NCBI GenBank assembly: GCA_900758165.1 | Contig: CAAEQN010000111.1 | Span: 1 to 14,210 of the forward strand | Origin: Clostridia bacterium | GTDB taxonomy: Bacteria > Bacillota > Clostridia > TANB77 > CAG-508 | Reading direction: 5' to 3' | Length of the DNA: 14,210 bases | Shown: in pieces, positions 6,885 through 13,453 of the stretch | Layout of the letters: each line of letters begins with the position of its first letter | How positions within the stretch are numbered: the stretch's first letter is position 1 | Made by a program: the position numbers and the translations under genes | The notes under the pieces: model-generated | Database searches by the model: none | Seen by the model: only the letters and a program-made list of their open reading frames with translations | Told to the model about the DNA's origin: nothing

Positions 6885-7757
6885 CTATTTTATTTCTTCA
6901 TATATTAGTTCTTTTAATAATGCTCTTTGTTTTATTTCGTCTTCATTTATTTTTCGATTATTATTTATAATATTATTCATTCTAATAATTGCCGTGTTTT
7001 TAACTTCTTCTTTATTTATTTCTCTATATTTTTTTAATGTCTCATAAGCCGAATTAAATTGATTATTCTTTTCAATAGAGCTGTATACTTTTTTAGGATT
7101 TGTTATATCTGCTGTTCTAGCAAAAATCTCTACAACTTCTGGCACTCCGGATTCTTCTATTTCTTTAACTGTGTTTAATACTCCAGTATATGTTTTGTTA
7201 TGTACTTCAGCTTTTGTAAATCTTCCATATCCTATAAAATTTACTTGTGCTTCGTTTCTTTCAAAAGCTGTCAATAAACTCTCTATTTTTGAAGTTGCCA
7301 TTACTCTTACAATTTTTGTATATTCTTTTGGCATATTTTTCATTGTTTCTAAAATTCTCGTATTTTTCATTGTGCCTTCAAAAATAAAATTATATCTTTT
7401 ATCTATTGCTTCTTGCAGAATATCTCTTGTTATTGTATTTGTTTCTTGAGCTGTTATATCTGTAAATATAGTAGGATATTTTTCTAGAATTTCTCTTGCT
7501 TTTGGATGCAACATTCTGTATCCGTCATCATCAATAACAATTGATTTTTTACCTTGTAGTTCAAACTCTTTTGTAGAAAAAACATCTATTCCACCTTTTC
7601 CAGCTCCAGTTTGCCCTCCAATTAAAATAGCTACTGGCTTTTCGTATGATTCTGCATCAAAAAAAGCTATCTTTCTTGCTTGCTCATACATTTTATTATA
7701 TTCTTTTTCTGGCAATTTATAATATTCTTTTATTTTTTCTATTTCTTGATTTTCCAT
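6885..7757 (-). CDS. Zeta-toxin-like P-loop kinase, first copy
   Basis: A 290-residue zeta/PezT-family kinase. Walker A is GQTGAGKGG at 48-56, the IDDDGYRMLHP motif at 75-85 includes the likely catalytic Asp and the conserved HP, EGTMKN lies at 127-132, and lid arginines are R167 and R179 (GRFTKAEVHN). An N-terminal helical region of about 40 residues precedes the P-loop. The C-terminus is Lys/Glu/Asn-rich and helical. Known zeta enzymes are held in check by a small antitoxin (epsilon, PezA) encoded just upstream. Here a 55-residue helical protein is encoded 13 bases upstream. SD GAAAGG at 7765-7770. It sits inside the pyrH-to-polC operon, and its base composition does not differ visibly from the neighbours, so it does not look like a recent arrival. 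Confidence 0.87.
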   Translation of the reverse strand: MENQEIEKIKEYYKLPEKEYNKMYEQARKIAFFDAESYEKPVAILIGGQTGAGKGGIDVFSTKEFELQGKKSIVIDDDGYRMLHPKAREILEKYPTIFTDITAQETNTITRDILQEAIDKRYNFIFEGTMKNTRILETMKNMPKEYTKIVRVMATSKIESLLTAFERNEAQVNFIGYGRFTKAEVHNKTYTGVLNTVKEIEESGVPEVVEIFARTADITNPKKVYSSIEKNNQFNSAYETLKKYREINKEEVKNTAIIRMNNIINNNRKINEDEIKQRALLKELIYEEIK

Positions 7758-7770
7758 AATTAAGCCTTTC

Positions 7771-7938
7771 TTATTTTTTCGTTGTAAGCATATTTATTAC
7801 ATCTTGATTTCCTAAATATACTTGTTTTTTTAATTTTAATAGTCTTGTTGTTTCTTCTCTATCTTCATTTTTTATTGCTTCGGCTAATTTGCTAGATACT
7901 ATTTCTATTGCCACATCAAGTTTTACATTGTCTCTCAT
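7771..7938 (-). CDS. 55-residue helical protein, candidate antitoxin of the zeta-like kinases
   Basis: An ORF of 55 residues, easily missed by length cut-offs, lies between cdsA and the first zeta-like gene. It starts with ATG at 7936-7938 behind a strong SD, AAAGGGGG (7947-7954), which overlaps the cdsA stop codon, and it ends 13 bases before the kinase start. The sequence begins MRDNVKLDVAIEIVSSKL and continues with a charged region (KNEDREETTRLLKLKKQ); two amphipathic helices are likely. No cysteine, no signal peptide, no DNA-binding motif. Position and size suggest an epsilon-like partner that binds the kinase, but it is shorter than epsilon (about 90 residues) and I do not recognise its family. 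An alternative is a small accessory subunit unrelated to toxin control. Confidence 0.78.
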   Translation of the reverse strand: MRDNVKLDVAIEIVSSKLAEAIKNEDREETTRLLKLKKQVYLGNQDVINMLTTKK

Positions 7939-7953
7939 TTATTAAAACCCCCT

Positions 7954-8754
7954 TTACAGTATTATTAAAAATAAGTATGCAAATGGTGCAATAAATATTA
8001 CACTGTCCATTCTATCTACCATTCCACCATGTCCTGGTATTAAATCACTAAAGTCCTTTATTCCAACATATCTTTTTATACTAGATGCTGTTAAATCTCC
8101 TATCTGTCCTATTAAGCTTAATAATATTCCAATTAGAGTTACTTTTAAAATATTTATATCAAATCCACCAAATTTGTTTAAAATTATTGTATATATAATT
8201 ATAAGAACTGTCGCCCCTAATGTTCCACCTATACATCCTTCTATTGTTTTGTTTGGACTTATATCGGTAAAATGATGCTTACCAATTGCTTTTCCAGTCA
8301 AGTATGCGAATACATCTGTTAGCCATGATGCTAAAAATACATACCAAATTAAGAATTTTCCATTTTCCATTCCTCTAATAATTGATAAGAACACTAACAT
8401 TAAAGTTATATAACAAACTCCAAAGCAAGTAATTATTATATCTAAAACATTTATATTTGTTTTTTTAGTTATTAATAATATAAAGGCTAGTAAAATTGAT
8501 ATTGCAATAATTCCAGCTATAAGAATTAATCTATATTGTTCTGGAATTACATGTAGGAACATTATTGCTATTGCTGATAAATATCCTATCCATCTTACGG
8601 GATGATAACCTTTTTGTTCAAAAGCATGAAATAGCTCATATATGCTTCTTAAAGCTATTATTCCTACAAATACGTCTACTACATAATTATTCCCTAGCAG
8701 AAATATTACAAGTGTTATTGGTAATATTACAATTGCTGATAAAACTCTTTTCAT
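7954..8754 (-). CDS. cdsA: Phosphatidate cytidylyltransferase (CDP-diacylglycerol synthase)
   Basis: CdsA joins CTP and phosphatidic acid to make CDP-diacylglycerol, the precursor of phosphatidylglycerol and cardiolipin, in the cytoplasmic membrane. The 266-residue protein has many hydrophobic segments. It carries the complete family signature at 225-250 (SIKRYVGIKDFSDLIPGHGG then MVDRMD), including the acidic metal-binding residues, and the upstream SPNKTIEG (166-173). Length is normal. The gene starts 22 bases after uppS with SD AAAGGGA. In most Firmicutes dxr follows; here the small ORF and zeta-like genes follow instead. Confidence 0.96.
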   Translation of the reverse strand: MKRVLSAIVILPITLVIFLLGNNYVVDVFVGIIALRSIYELFHAFEQKGYHPVRWIGYLSAIAIMFLHVIPEQYRLILIAGIIAISILLAFILLITKKTNINVLDIIITCFGVCYITLMLVFLSIIRGMENGKFLIWYVFLASWLTDVFAYLTGKAIGKHHFTDISPNKTIEGCIGGTLGATVLIIIYTIILNKFGGFDINILKVTLIGILLSLIGQIGDLTASSIKRYVGIKDFSDLIPGHGGMVDRMDSVIFIAPFAYLFLIIL

Positions 8755-8776
8755 TTTGTTTATTCCCTTTCATTTT

Positions 8777-9511
8777 CTATTTATTCCCACCAAATCTTCT
8801 TGTTCTTTTTTGGTATTCTTGTATTGATTCTAATAAAGCATTTTCATCATATTCTGGCCAATATTTCTTTGTGAATACAAATTCAGAATATGCTAATTGC
8901 CAAGGTAGAAAATTACTTGTCCTTTCTTCTCCACTTGTTCTAACTAATAAATCTGGATCTGGTTGATTGGCTGTATATAATTTACTAGCAAACAGTTCTT
9001 CATTTATATCTTCTATTTTTATTTTATTTTCCGCTACTTCCTGTGCTATTTTTTTAGTCGCAGTTACAATTTCATCTCTTCCACCATAATTAAATGCTAT
9101 ATTTAAAATAAGCCCTGTATTATTTTTTGTTTTTTCTTCTACTTTCTTTATCTCACCATATAGTTCTTTAGGTAATTTTTCTATTTTACCAATTACTCTA
9201 ACTTTTATATTTCTATCATCAGATTTAAAAAAGTCTAATATGTAAAATTTAAGCAATTTCATTATTGCTCCAACTTCTTCTTCAGATCTTTTCCAATTTT
9301 CTGTAGAAAAAGCATAAACTGTCATATACTTAATTCCTATTTTATTTGCAAATTTAGCAATTTTTTTTAAGGTTTCCGCTCCTTGTTTATGTCCTGCAGG
9401 CACTGGTAAATTATGTTGTTTAGCCCATCTTCTATTGCCATCCATTATAATTGCAATATGTTCTGGGAGATTGTCTAAATTTATCATTTCTTTTATTTTT
9501 TCTTCTTCCAT
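8777..9511 (-). CDS. uppS: Undecaprenyl diphosphate synthase (cis-prenyltransferase)
   Basis: UppS extends farnesyl diphosphate with eight isopentenyl units to undecaprenyl diphosphate, the lipid carrier for peptidoglycan and wall polymers. The 244-residue protein has the family motif HIAIIMDGNRRWAKQ at 18-32 with catalytic D24, and the C-terminal RTSGE, SNFLPWQ and YSEFVF motifs that bind IPP and magnesium. Length is typical. SD AAAGGA lies about 13 bases before the ATG, a little far, but no better start is seen. The order frr-uppS-cdsA is conserved across Firmicutes. Its isoprene substrate must come from elsewhere, since dxr and ispG are not in this locus. Confidence 0.97.
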   Translation of the reverse strand: MEEEKIKEMINLDNLPEHIAIIMDGNRRWAKQHNLPVPAGHKQGAETLKKIAKFANKIGIKYMTVYAFSTENWKRSEEEVGAIMKLLKFYILDFFKSDDRNIKVRVIGKIEKLPKELYGEIKKVEEKTKNNTGLILNIAFNYGGRDEIVTATKKIAQEVAENKIKIEDINEELFASKLYTANQPDPDLLVRTSGEERTSNFLPWQLAYSEFVFTKKYWPEYDENALLESIQEYQKRTRRFGGNK

Positions 9512-9547
9512 TTTTGTTTGTTATTCCTTTCTAAAGTATAAATTGTT

Positions 9548-10096
9548 TTATACTGTCATTATTTCTTTTTCTTTTTTCTCTAGTATTTGGTCAATTTCTG
9601 CTATTTTTGCATCTGTTAATTTTTGAATTTTTGTTTCTGCTGTAGCTAACTCATCTTCAGTTATCTCATTATTTTTTTGTTCAGCTTTTGCTTTGTCTAT
9701 TCCTTCTCTTCTTATTGCTCTTATAGCAACTTTTGATTCTTCAGCTGTTTTTCTTATATCTTTTACTAATTCTTTTCTTCTTTCCTCTGTTAACTCTGGA
9801 AAATTAAGTCTTATAACTTTACCATCATTATTTGGATTTATTCCAATTTCTGCTATATTTATAGCCTTCTCTATTTCTCTTAATAAACTTATATCCCATG
9901 GTTGTATTACTATCATTCTTGGCTCTGGAACAGAAATTCCAGCTACTTGATTTATTGGAGTAGCTACTCCATAATAATCAACTGTTACTTTATTTAATAT
10001 ATTAGGGTTAGCACGTCCTGCTCTAACCTCTGATAAATTTTCCTCAAATACACTAATTGTCTTATTCATTTTTTCTTCAATACTATTTAAATCCAT
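9548..10096 (-). CDS. frr: Ribosome recycling factor
   Basis: RRF splits post-termination ribosomes together with EF-G. The 182-residue protein has the expected length (about 185) and sequence: the RAGRANPNIL segment near 26-35, the VDYYGVATPINQVAGISVPEPRM region of the beta domain, and the C-terminal helices that rebuild the three-helix bundle. SD AGGAAGGAT precedes the ATG. It follows pyrH after a 43-base gap with no terminator, so both are probably cotranscribed. Confidence 0.98.
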   Translation of the reverse strand: MDLNSIEEKMNKTISVFEENLSEVRAGRANPNILNKVTVDYYGVATPINQVAGISVPEPRMIVIQPWDISLLREIEKAINIAEIGINPNNDGKVIRLNFPELTEERRKELVKDIRKTAEESKVAIRAIRREGIDKAKAEQKNNEITEDELATAETKIQKLTDAKIAEIDQILEKKEKEIMTV

Positions 10097-10139
10097 AATT
10101 TTTATATCCTTCCTAATTTTTATTCAATTAAATTATTTA

Positions 10140-10853
10140 TTATTCTCCTTCAACCAAAGTTCCAATTTTTTCACCTAATACAGCTTTTTGTATATTGTCT
10201 GGTTTATCTATTCCAAACACTATTAATGGTATTTTATTATCTCTGCATAATGAAGTTGCTGTTGAGTCCATAACTTTTAAATTCTTGTTTAGTATATCTA
10301 AATATGTTATTTTGTCATATCTTACTGCATTTGGATCCAATTTTGGATCTGCTGAATATACAGCATCTATTGTTTTAGCTACTAATATTACATTTGCTTC
10401 TATTTCTGCTGCTCTTAATGCTGCTGTTGTATCTGTAGTAAAATAAGGATTTCCTGTTCCGCAAGCAAATATTACTATTCTTCCTTTTTCTAGGTGTTTT
10501 AAAGCTTTTCTTTTTATATATGGTTCTGCTATTTGTCTCATTTCTATAGCTGTTTGAACTCTTGTATACATTCCTCTTGCTTCTAGTGCATCTTGAAGAG
10601 CTAGACCATTCATTACTGTAGCGAGCATTCCCATATAATCAGATGTGGTTCTTTCCATTTCAGTTCCATATTTACCTCTCCAGAAGTTGCCCCCACCTAC
10701 TACTATTGCAATTTCTACTCCCATTTCTTTTACTTTTTTTATTTCATCACAAATTCTTCCTAACACTTCCTGGTCTATACCAGTTTTTTTATCTCCTGCT
10801 AGAGCTTCTCCACTTAATTTTAATAAGATTCTCTTATATTTAGTTTCAGACAT
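10140..10853 (-). CDS. pyrH: UMP kinase
   Basis: PyrH phosphorylates UMP to UDP with ATP in pyrimidine nucleotide synthesis and belongs to the amino-acid kinase fold. The 237-residue protein shows KLSGEAL near 12-18, GGGNFWRG at 53-60, TTDTTAALRAAEIEA in the nucleotide-binding part, and MDSTATSLCRDN near the C-terminus. Length is typical. It is the first gene of the minus-strand operon in this window, with SD AAAGGAGA just upstream and a divergent sortase gene beyond. tsf and rpsB, which often precede pyrH, are not here. Confidence 0.98.
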   Translation of the reverse strand: MSETKYKRILLKLSGEALAGDKKTGIDQEVLGRICDEIKKVKEMGVEIAIVVGGGNFWRGKYGTEMERTTSDYMGMLATVMNGLALQDALEARGMYTRVQTAIEMRQIAEPYIKRKALKHLEKGRIVIFACGTGNPYFTTDTTAALRAAEIEANVILVAKTIDAVYSADPKLDPNAVRYDKITYLDILNKNLKVMDSTATSLCRDNKIPLIVFGIDKPDNIQKAVLGEKIGTLVEGE

Positions 10854-10865
10854 TTTAATTCTCCT

Positions 10866-10995
10866 TTATAATATTTTTAAATCGTTCTTATTCTATCATA
10901 TATCTATTATAAATTGTATCCTTTTTTTTAATTTTATTAATTTTTTTTATATTTTTGTTTAAACTATATATTAATGCTTATTAGAGGTTGAATTA
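10866..10995. promoter_or_regulatory. Divergent intergenic region between pyrH and the sortase gene
   Basis: This AT-only stretch must hold promoters for both directions. On the minus strand a perfect TATAAT lies at 10906-10911, about 50 bases before the pyrH start, but no recognisable -35 lies 16-18 bases upstream. For the sortase no clear pair is seen. GAGGT at about 10985-10989 is its SD. Confidence 0.35.
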
Positions 10996-11610
10996 ATGAA
11001 AAAATTATTATTTTATAAAATTATGCTATTTTTAGCTTCTTTTGGATTGATTTCATTTTTAATTTTATTTATTTACTATATTTATGATGTATGGTCTAAA
11101 AATAAAACTTCTGAAAATTTAGCAAACTCATATTCTATTTCGTTTTTATATTCAGATAACCCTTCATATTCGACTAGCATAAATAAATATATTTTAGATA
11201 GTAAAGATACTTCGTCTCCTTTTGTTATTGGTATAGTTAAAATAGATAAATTAAATCTGAATTATCCTATTTTATCAGAAGCTTCTGACGAATTATTAAA
11301 AATTGCTCCTTGTAGATTTGCAGGTCCTTTTCCTAACAATGTCGGAAATTTATGCATTGCAGGGCATAACTATATAAATAATACATTTTTTGCAAAAATA
11401 AATAACTTGGAATATAATGATGAAATTAAAATTTATGATAATAATGGAAATCTTACAAAATACTATGTATATGATAAAAAAGAAATAGACAGTTTTGACT
11501 GGAGCTGTACATCTCAAGATACAGCTGGTGAAAAAATTATAACTCTGATGACTTGTAATAATATGAATACATCTAGAATTGTTATAAAAGCAAAAGAATA
11601 TATTACATAA
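10996..11610 (+). CDS. Sortase (transpeptidase anchoring LPxTG proteins)
   Basis: Sortases cut between Thr and Gly of LPxTG-type signals and join the protein to the cell wall precursor. The 204-residue protein has one N-terminal membrane segment (about 8-30) without a cleavage site, a linker, then the sortase beta-barrel. The catalytic triad is complete: H124 in IAGHNY, C187 in TLMTC, R194 in SRIVIKA. The TLxTC form and overall length suggest a class D-like enzyme, but the class is not certain. It is the only protein-coding gene on the plus strand. Its immediate neighbour, transcribed toward it, encodes a small protein with an LPKTG anchor, the obvious substrate. SD AGAGGT sits 8-10 bases before the ATG. 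Confidence 0.93.
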   Translation: MKKLLFYKIMLFLASFGLISFLILFIYYIYDVWSKNKTSENLANSYSISFLYSDNPSYSTSINKYILDSKDTSSPFVIGIVKIDKLNLNYPILSEASDELLKIAPCRFAGPFPNNVGNLCIAGHNYINNTFFAKINNLEYNDEIKIYDNNGNLTKYYVYDKKEIDSFDWSCTSQDTAGEKIITLMTCNNMNTSRIVIKAKEYIT

Positions 11611-11640
11611 ATATGCAATATATTCTTTATAAAATTATTT
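11593..11640 (+). terminator. Weak terminator-like inverted repeat after the sortase gene
   Basis: AAAGAATATATT (11593-11604) and AATATATTCTTT (11617-11628) form a 12-bp stem almost entirely of A-T pairs, overlapping the sortase stop codon. It is followed by TATAAAATTATTTTTATTTA, moderately T-rich. Because the next gene converges from the right, a bidirectional terminator would be expected here. The lack of G-C pairs makes it weak. Confidence 0.4.
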
Positions 11641-11647
11641 TTATTTA

Positions 11648-11983
11648 TTATTTTATGTTAAAATCTCTTACTTTTCTATAAGCATAAACAGCAGATATAG
11701 CACATACTGTTACTAATATTGCTACAACATAACCATCAGTTACACCTGTTTTTGGTAATGTTTCTGTGTTTTGTGTTGTATTTACATTGTTATAAAAAAT
11801 TGTTCCTTGAGTAGCAGAATTTTGTGTCTCTGTATTTATTACTTCTGTATTTTGTACTGTTTCATTTTGGGTTCCACCTGGAGTTATTATTACAGTTGAA
11901 TTATCTGCAAATACTACAGTTGAGCAAGCTAGAATTAGTATTGTTAAAATTATTCCAATAATTAATTTAAAATTATATTTCAT
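11648..11983 (-). CDS. Small LPKTG cell-wall-anchored protein
   Basis: A 111-residue exported protein. The N-terminal signal peptide has a Lys-containing head, a hydrophobic core at 7-20 and a likely signal peptidase I site after VFA (residue 26). The C-terminus is a textbook sorting signal: LPKTG at 76-80, a hydrophobic segment (about 84-101) and a charged tail with RKVRD. The mature, wall-linked part would be only about 50 residues, rich in Asn, Thr, Gln and Glu (NTE occurs repeatedly), with no recognisable domain. It lies tail to tail with a sortase gene, which is presumably its anchor enzyme. SD AAGGAG and its own promoter precede it. The role is unknown; it could be a spacer, adhesin stalk or modified surface peptide. 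Confidence 0.88.
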   Translation of the reverse strand: MKYNFKLIIGIILTILILACSTVVFADNSTVIITPGGTQNETVQNTEVINTETQNSATQGTIFYNNVNTTQNTETLPKTGVTDGYVVAILVTVCAISAVYAYRKVRDFNIK

Positions 11984-12035
11984 AATACATTTTCTCCTTT
12001 TTTATATTTCCTAATAATTATTATCTACATTTTTT

Positions 12036-12064
12036 ATTTTACTATTCTTTTTTTATATAGTCAA
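12036..12064 (-). promoter_or_regulatory. Promoter of the LPKTG protein gene
   Basis: On the minus strand TTGACT (12059-12064) and TAAAAT (12036-12041) are 17 bases apart, one mismatch each from consensus. The start would be near 12029, giving a leader of about 46 nt. The rest of 11984-12141 has no gene and no clear terminator for rpsR. Confidence 0.7.
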
Positions 12065-12141
12065 TAATTTTAGAATATATTTTTTATTTCATTTTTATTG
12101 CTAATTAGTTACACTTGTATTTCAAATTTGTCAATTGCATT

Positions 12142-12417
12142 TTATTCTTGTGTATAAGGTAATATAGCAATTTGTCTAGCTCTCTTAACAGCTATTGTAA
12201 TATCTCTTTGATGTTTAGCACAAGCTCCTGTTGCTCTTCTAGGTAAAATTTTTCCTTTATCATTTATGAATTTTTTTAATTGATCTGCGTTTTTATAATC
12301 TAAAACTAAATCTTTATTTGCACATAAAGCACAAACTTTTTTTCTCATTTTTCTAAATTTTGGATTATAATCTTCATCGCCATTGTTGTTTCTTCTATTT
12401 TGTTTTCTGTCTGCCAT
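12142..12417 (-). CDS. rpsR: Ribosomal protein bS18 (zinc-binding C+ form)
   Basis: S18 binds S6 on the platform of the small ribosomal subunit. The 91-residue protein ends in the conserved segment KGKILPRRATG, KHQRDITIAVKRARQIAILPY. It has C29 and C32 (CALC) and C66 and H69 (CAKH), four potential zinc ligands; many bacteria, including Bacillus subtilis, lack them. C+ and C- versions of S18 are known and the C+ form is common in clostridia. An Arg/Asn-rich N-terminal extension precedes the core. SD GGGAGGAAAT is strong. It lies 31 bases after ssb. Confidence 0.97.
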   Translation of the reverse strand: MADRKQNRRNNNGDEDYNPKFRKMRKKVCALCANKDLVLDYKNADQLKKFINDKGKILPRRATGACAKHQRDITIAVKRARQIAILPYTQE

Positions 12418-12448
12418 GATTTTATTTCCTCCCTATTTTTATTTGATT

Positions 12449-12880
12449 TTAAAATGGTAAGTCATCTCCTGAAGATATTTCAAATTCTGAATCATTATTT
12501 GCAGGAGCTGTTGCATCTGGTGTAGCAAATGTAGCATCAAAATCTGTACCTGCTCCATCTCTTTTACTATCTGCAAAATATGTTTCTTCTGCTACTACTT
12601 CTGTAATGTAATGTTTTTGTCCTTTATCATCATCCCAAGTTCTTGTTTGTAGTCTTCCTACTACTGCAACTTGTTGACCTTTTTTAAAGTACTTACTTAC
12701 AAATTCTCCTGTTTTATTCCAAGCAACAACATTTATGAAATCTGCTTGTCTTTCTTCTCCTTGTCTTACAAATCTTCTATTTACTGCAAGTGAAAAAGAT
12801 GCTACTAATGTATTGCTGGTTTGAGTATATCTAACTTCTGGATCTCTAGTTAGTCTTCCCATTAAAATTACTTTGTTCAT
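12449..12880 (-). CDS. ssb: Single-stranded DNA-binding protein
   Basis: SSB coats single-stranded DNA in replication, repair and recombination and recruits partners through its acidic tail. The chosen ATG (12878-12880) gives 143 residues starting MNKVILMGRLTRDPE, the usual start of the OB fold. An in-frame ATG 12 bases upstream lies directly on the SD (GGAGGT at 12885-12890) and is unlikely to be used. The OB fold covers about residues 1-106. A flexible Ala/Thr/Asp-rich linker follows, ending in the partner-binding tip DDLPF. Located between rpsF and rpsR, as in most Firmicutes. Confidence 0.97.
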   Translation of the reverse strand: MNKVILMGRLTRDPEVRYTQTSNTLVASFSLAVNRRFVRQGEERQADFINVVAWNKTGEFVSKYFKKGQQVAVVGRLQTRTWDDDKGQKHYITEVVAEETYFADSKRDGAGTDFDATFATPDATAPANNDSEFEISSGDDLPF

Positions 12881-12901
12881 AGTGACCTCCATTTTTATTT
12901 A

Positions 12902-13186
12902 TTATTCGTTTACATTTATTGTCATGAATTTAATAACATCATCAGTAATTCTATAATTTCTTTCTAATTCTGCTATTATACTTGGATTTGCTGTAAAGTA
13001 AAATACAACATAATATCCTTCTGTATTTTTCTTTACTGGATAAGCTAATTTCTTTTTACCAAGATTATCAGCTTTTTCAACTTTTCCATCTTTATTAATC
13101 ATATCTGTGAATTTTGTAGTTAATTCCTTAACTCTATCTTCCTCAACAGCTGGATTAATAATGATTACACTTTCGTATTTGTTCAT
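12902..13186 (-). CDS. rpsF: Ribosomal protein bS6
   Basis: S6 pairs with S18 on the 30S platform. The chosen ATG (13184-13186) gives 94 residues beginning MNKYESVIIINPAVEE. A GTG nine bases upstream is part of the SD (AGGAGGTG, 13193-13200) and is rejected as a start. The sequence carries the typical beta-alpha-beta core with KLAYPVKKNTEGYYVVFYF and RNYRITDDVIKFM. Length is normal. First gene of the rpsF-ssb-rpsR operon; a terminator at 13313-13338 separates it from the preceding gene. Confidence 0.97.
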   Translation of the reverse strand: MNKYESVIIINPAVEEDRVKELTTKFTDMINKDGKVEKADNLGKKKLAYPVKKNTEGYYVVFYFTANPSIIAELERNYRITDDVIKFMTINVNE

Positions 13187-13194
13187 TATTTTCA

Positions 13195-13246
13195 CCTCCT
13201 TATGGATTTTATAACCTACATATATATTAATGTAAGTAAGGATTTT
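13195..13246 (-). promoter_or_regulatory. rpsF leader with possible SD-masking fold
   Basis: On the minus strand ACTTACAT (13230-13237) and ATGTAGGT (13214-13221) can form an 8-bp stem with one G-U and an 8-nt loop. Just outside, TCCTTA pairs with TAAGGA, which includes the first part of the rpsF SD. Such a fold could reduce translation and may be a feedback target. I do not see the bulged CCG element of the known S6:S18 leader motif, so the link is weak. Confidence 0.35.
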
Positions 13247-13312
13247 TAATTAAAAACTTTATATTATTTGAATATAACTAATATTTCTATCTAATTTAAA
13301 GTAGATAATTAA
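13247..13312 (-). other. AT-rich stretch expected to hold the rpsF promoter
   Basis: The stretch lies between the terminator and the rpsF leader, so it should contain the operon promoter. TATATT- and TAATAT-like -10 elements occur, but none has a convincing -35 at 16-18 bases. Confidence 0.25.
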
Positions 13313-13338
13313 AAGATAGTGCCTTTTAGCACTATCTT
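13313..13338. terminator. Hairpin terminator between the variable-protein gene and rpsF
   Basis: AAGATAGTGC (13313-13322) and GCACTATCTT (13329-13338) form a perfect 10-bp stem with a 6-nt loop. On the minus strand it is followed by TTAATTATC, on the plus strand by ATTTTATC, so the T-runs are short. The most likely use is to end the transcript coming from 13454. Confidence 0.65.
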
Positions 13339-13399
13339 ATTTTATCATATATTTGCTTTCATTGCAAGGCCTTTTACAAGTTTTTATTTGTTTCCTGCG

Positions 13400-13432
13400 A
13401 GCCCCCAGAAGTCACGAGTCCTTCTTGGGGCT
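13400..13432. repeat. GC-rich inverted repeat downstream of the variable-protein gene
   Basis: AGCCCC-C-AGAAG (13400-13411) pairs with CTTCT-T-GGGGCT (13421-13432): 11 pairs with one mismatch and a 9-nt loop. It lies 21 bases after the stop codon of the preceding gene. No T-run follows on either strand, so it is not an ordinary terminator. Its GC content stands out from the surroundings. Diversity-generating retroelements often have a hairpin or cruciform downstream of the variable region that aids retrohoming, and this is a candidate, though it lies about 155 bases beyond the variable-like segment. Confidence 0.55.
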
Positions 13433-13453
13433 AATCCTATTATCCTACATCAC

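Noticed and set aside
11915..11983. Lipoprotein signal (LILAC with C20) in the LPKTG protein
   Set aside because: Leu at the -2 position is a poor lipobox, and VFA just downstream is a better signal peptidase I site.
13184..13195. Upstream GTG start for rpsF, and similarly the upstream ATG for ssb at 12890-12892
   Set aside because: Both lie inside or against the SD. The next in-frame ATG has ideal spacing and gives the family-typical N-terminus.
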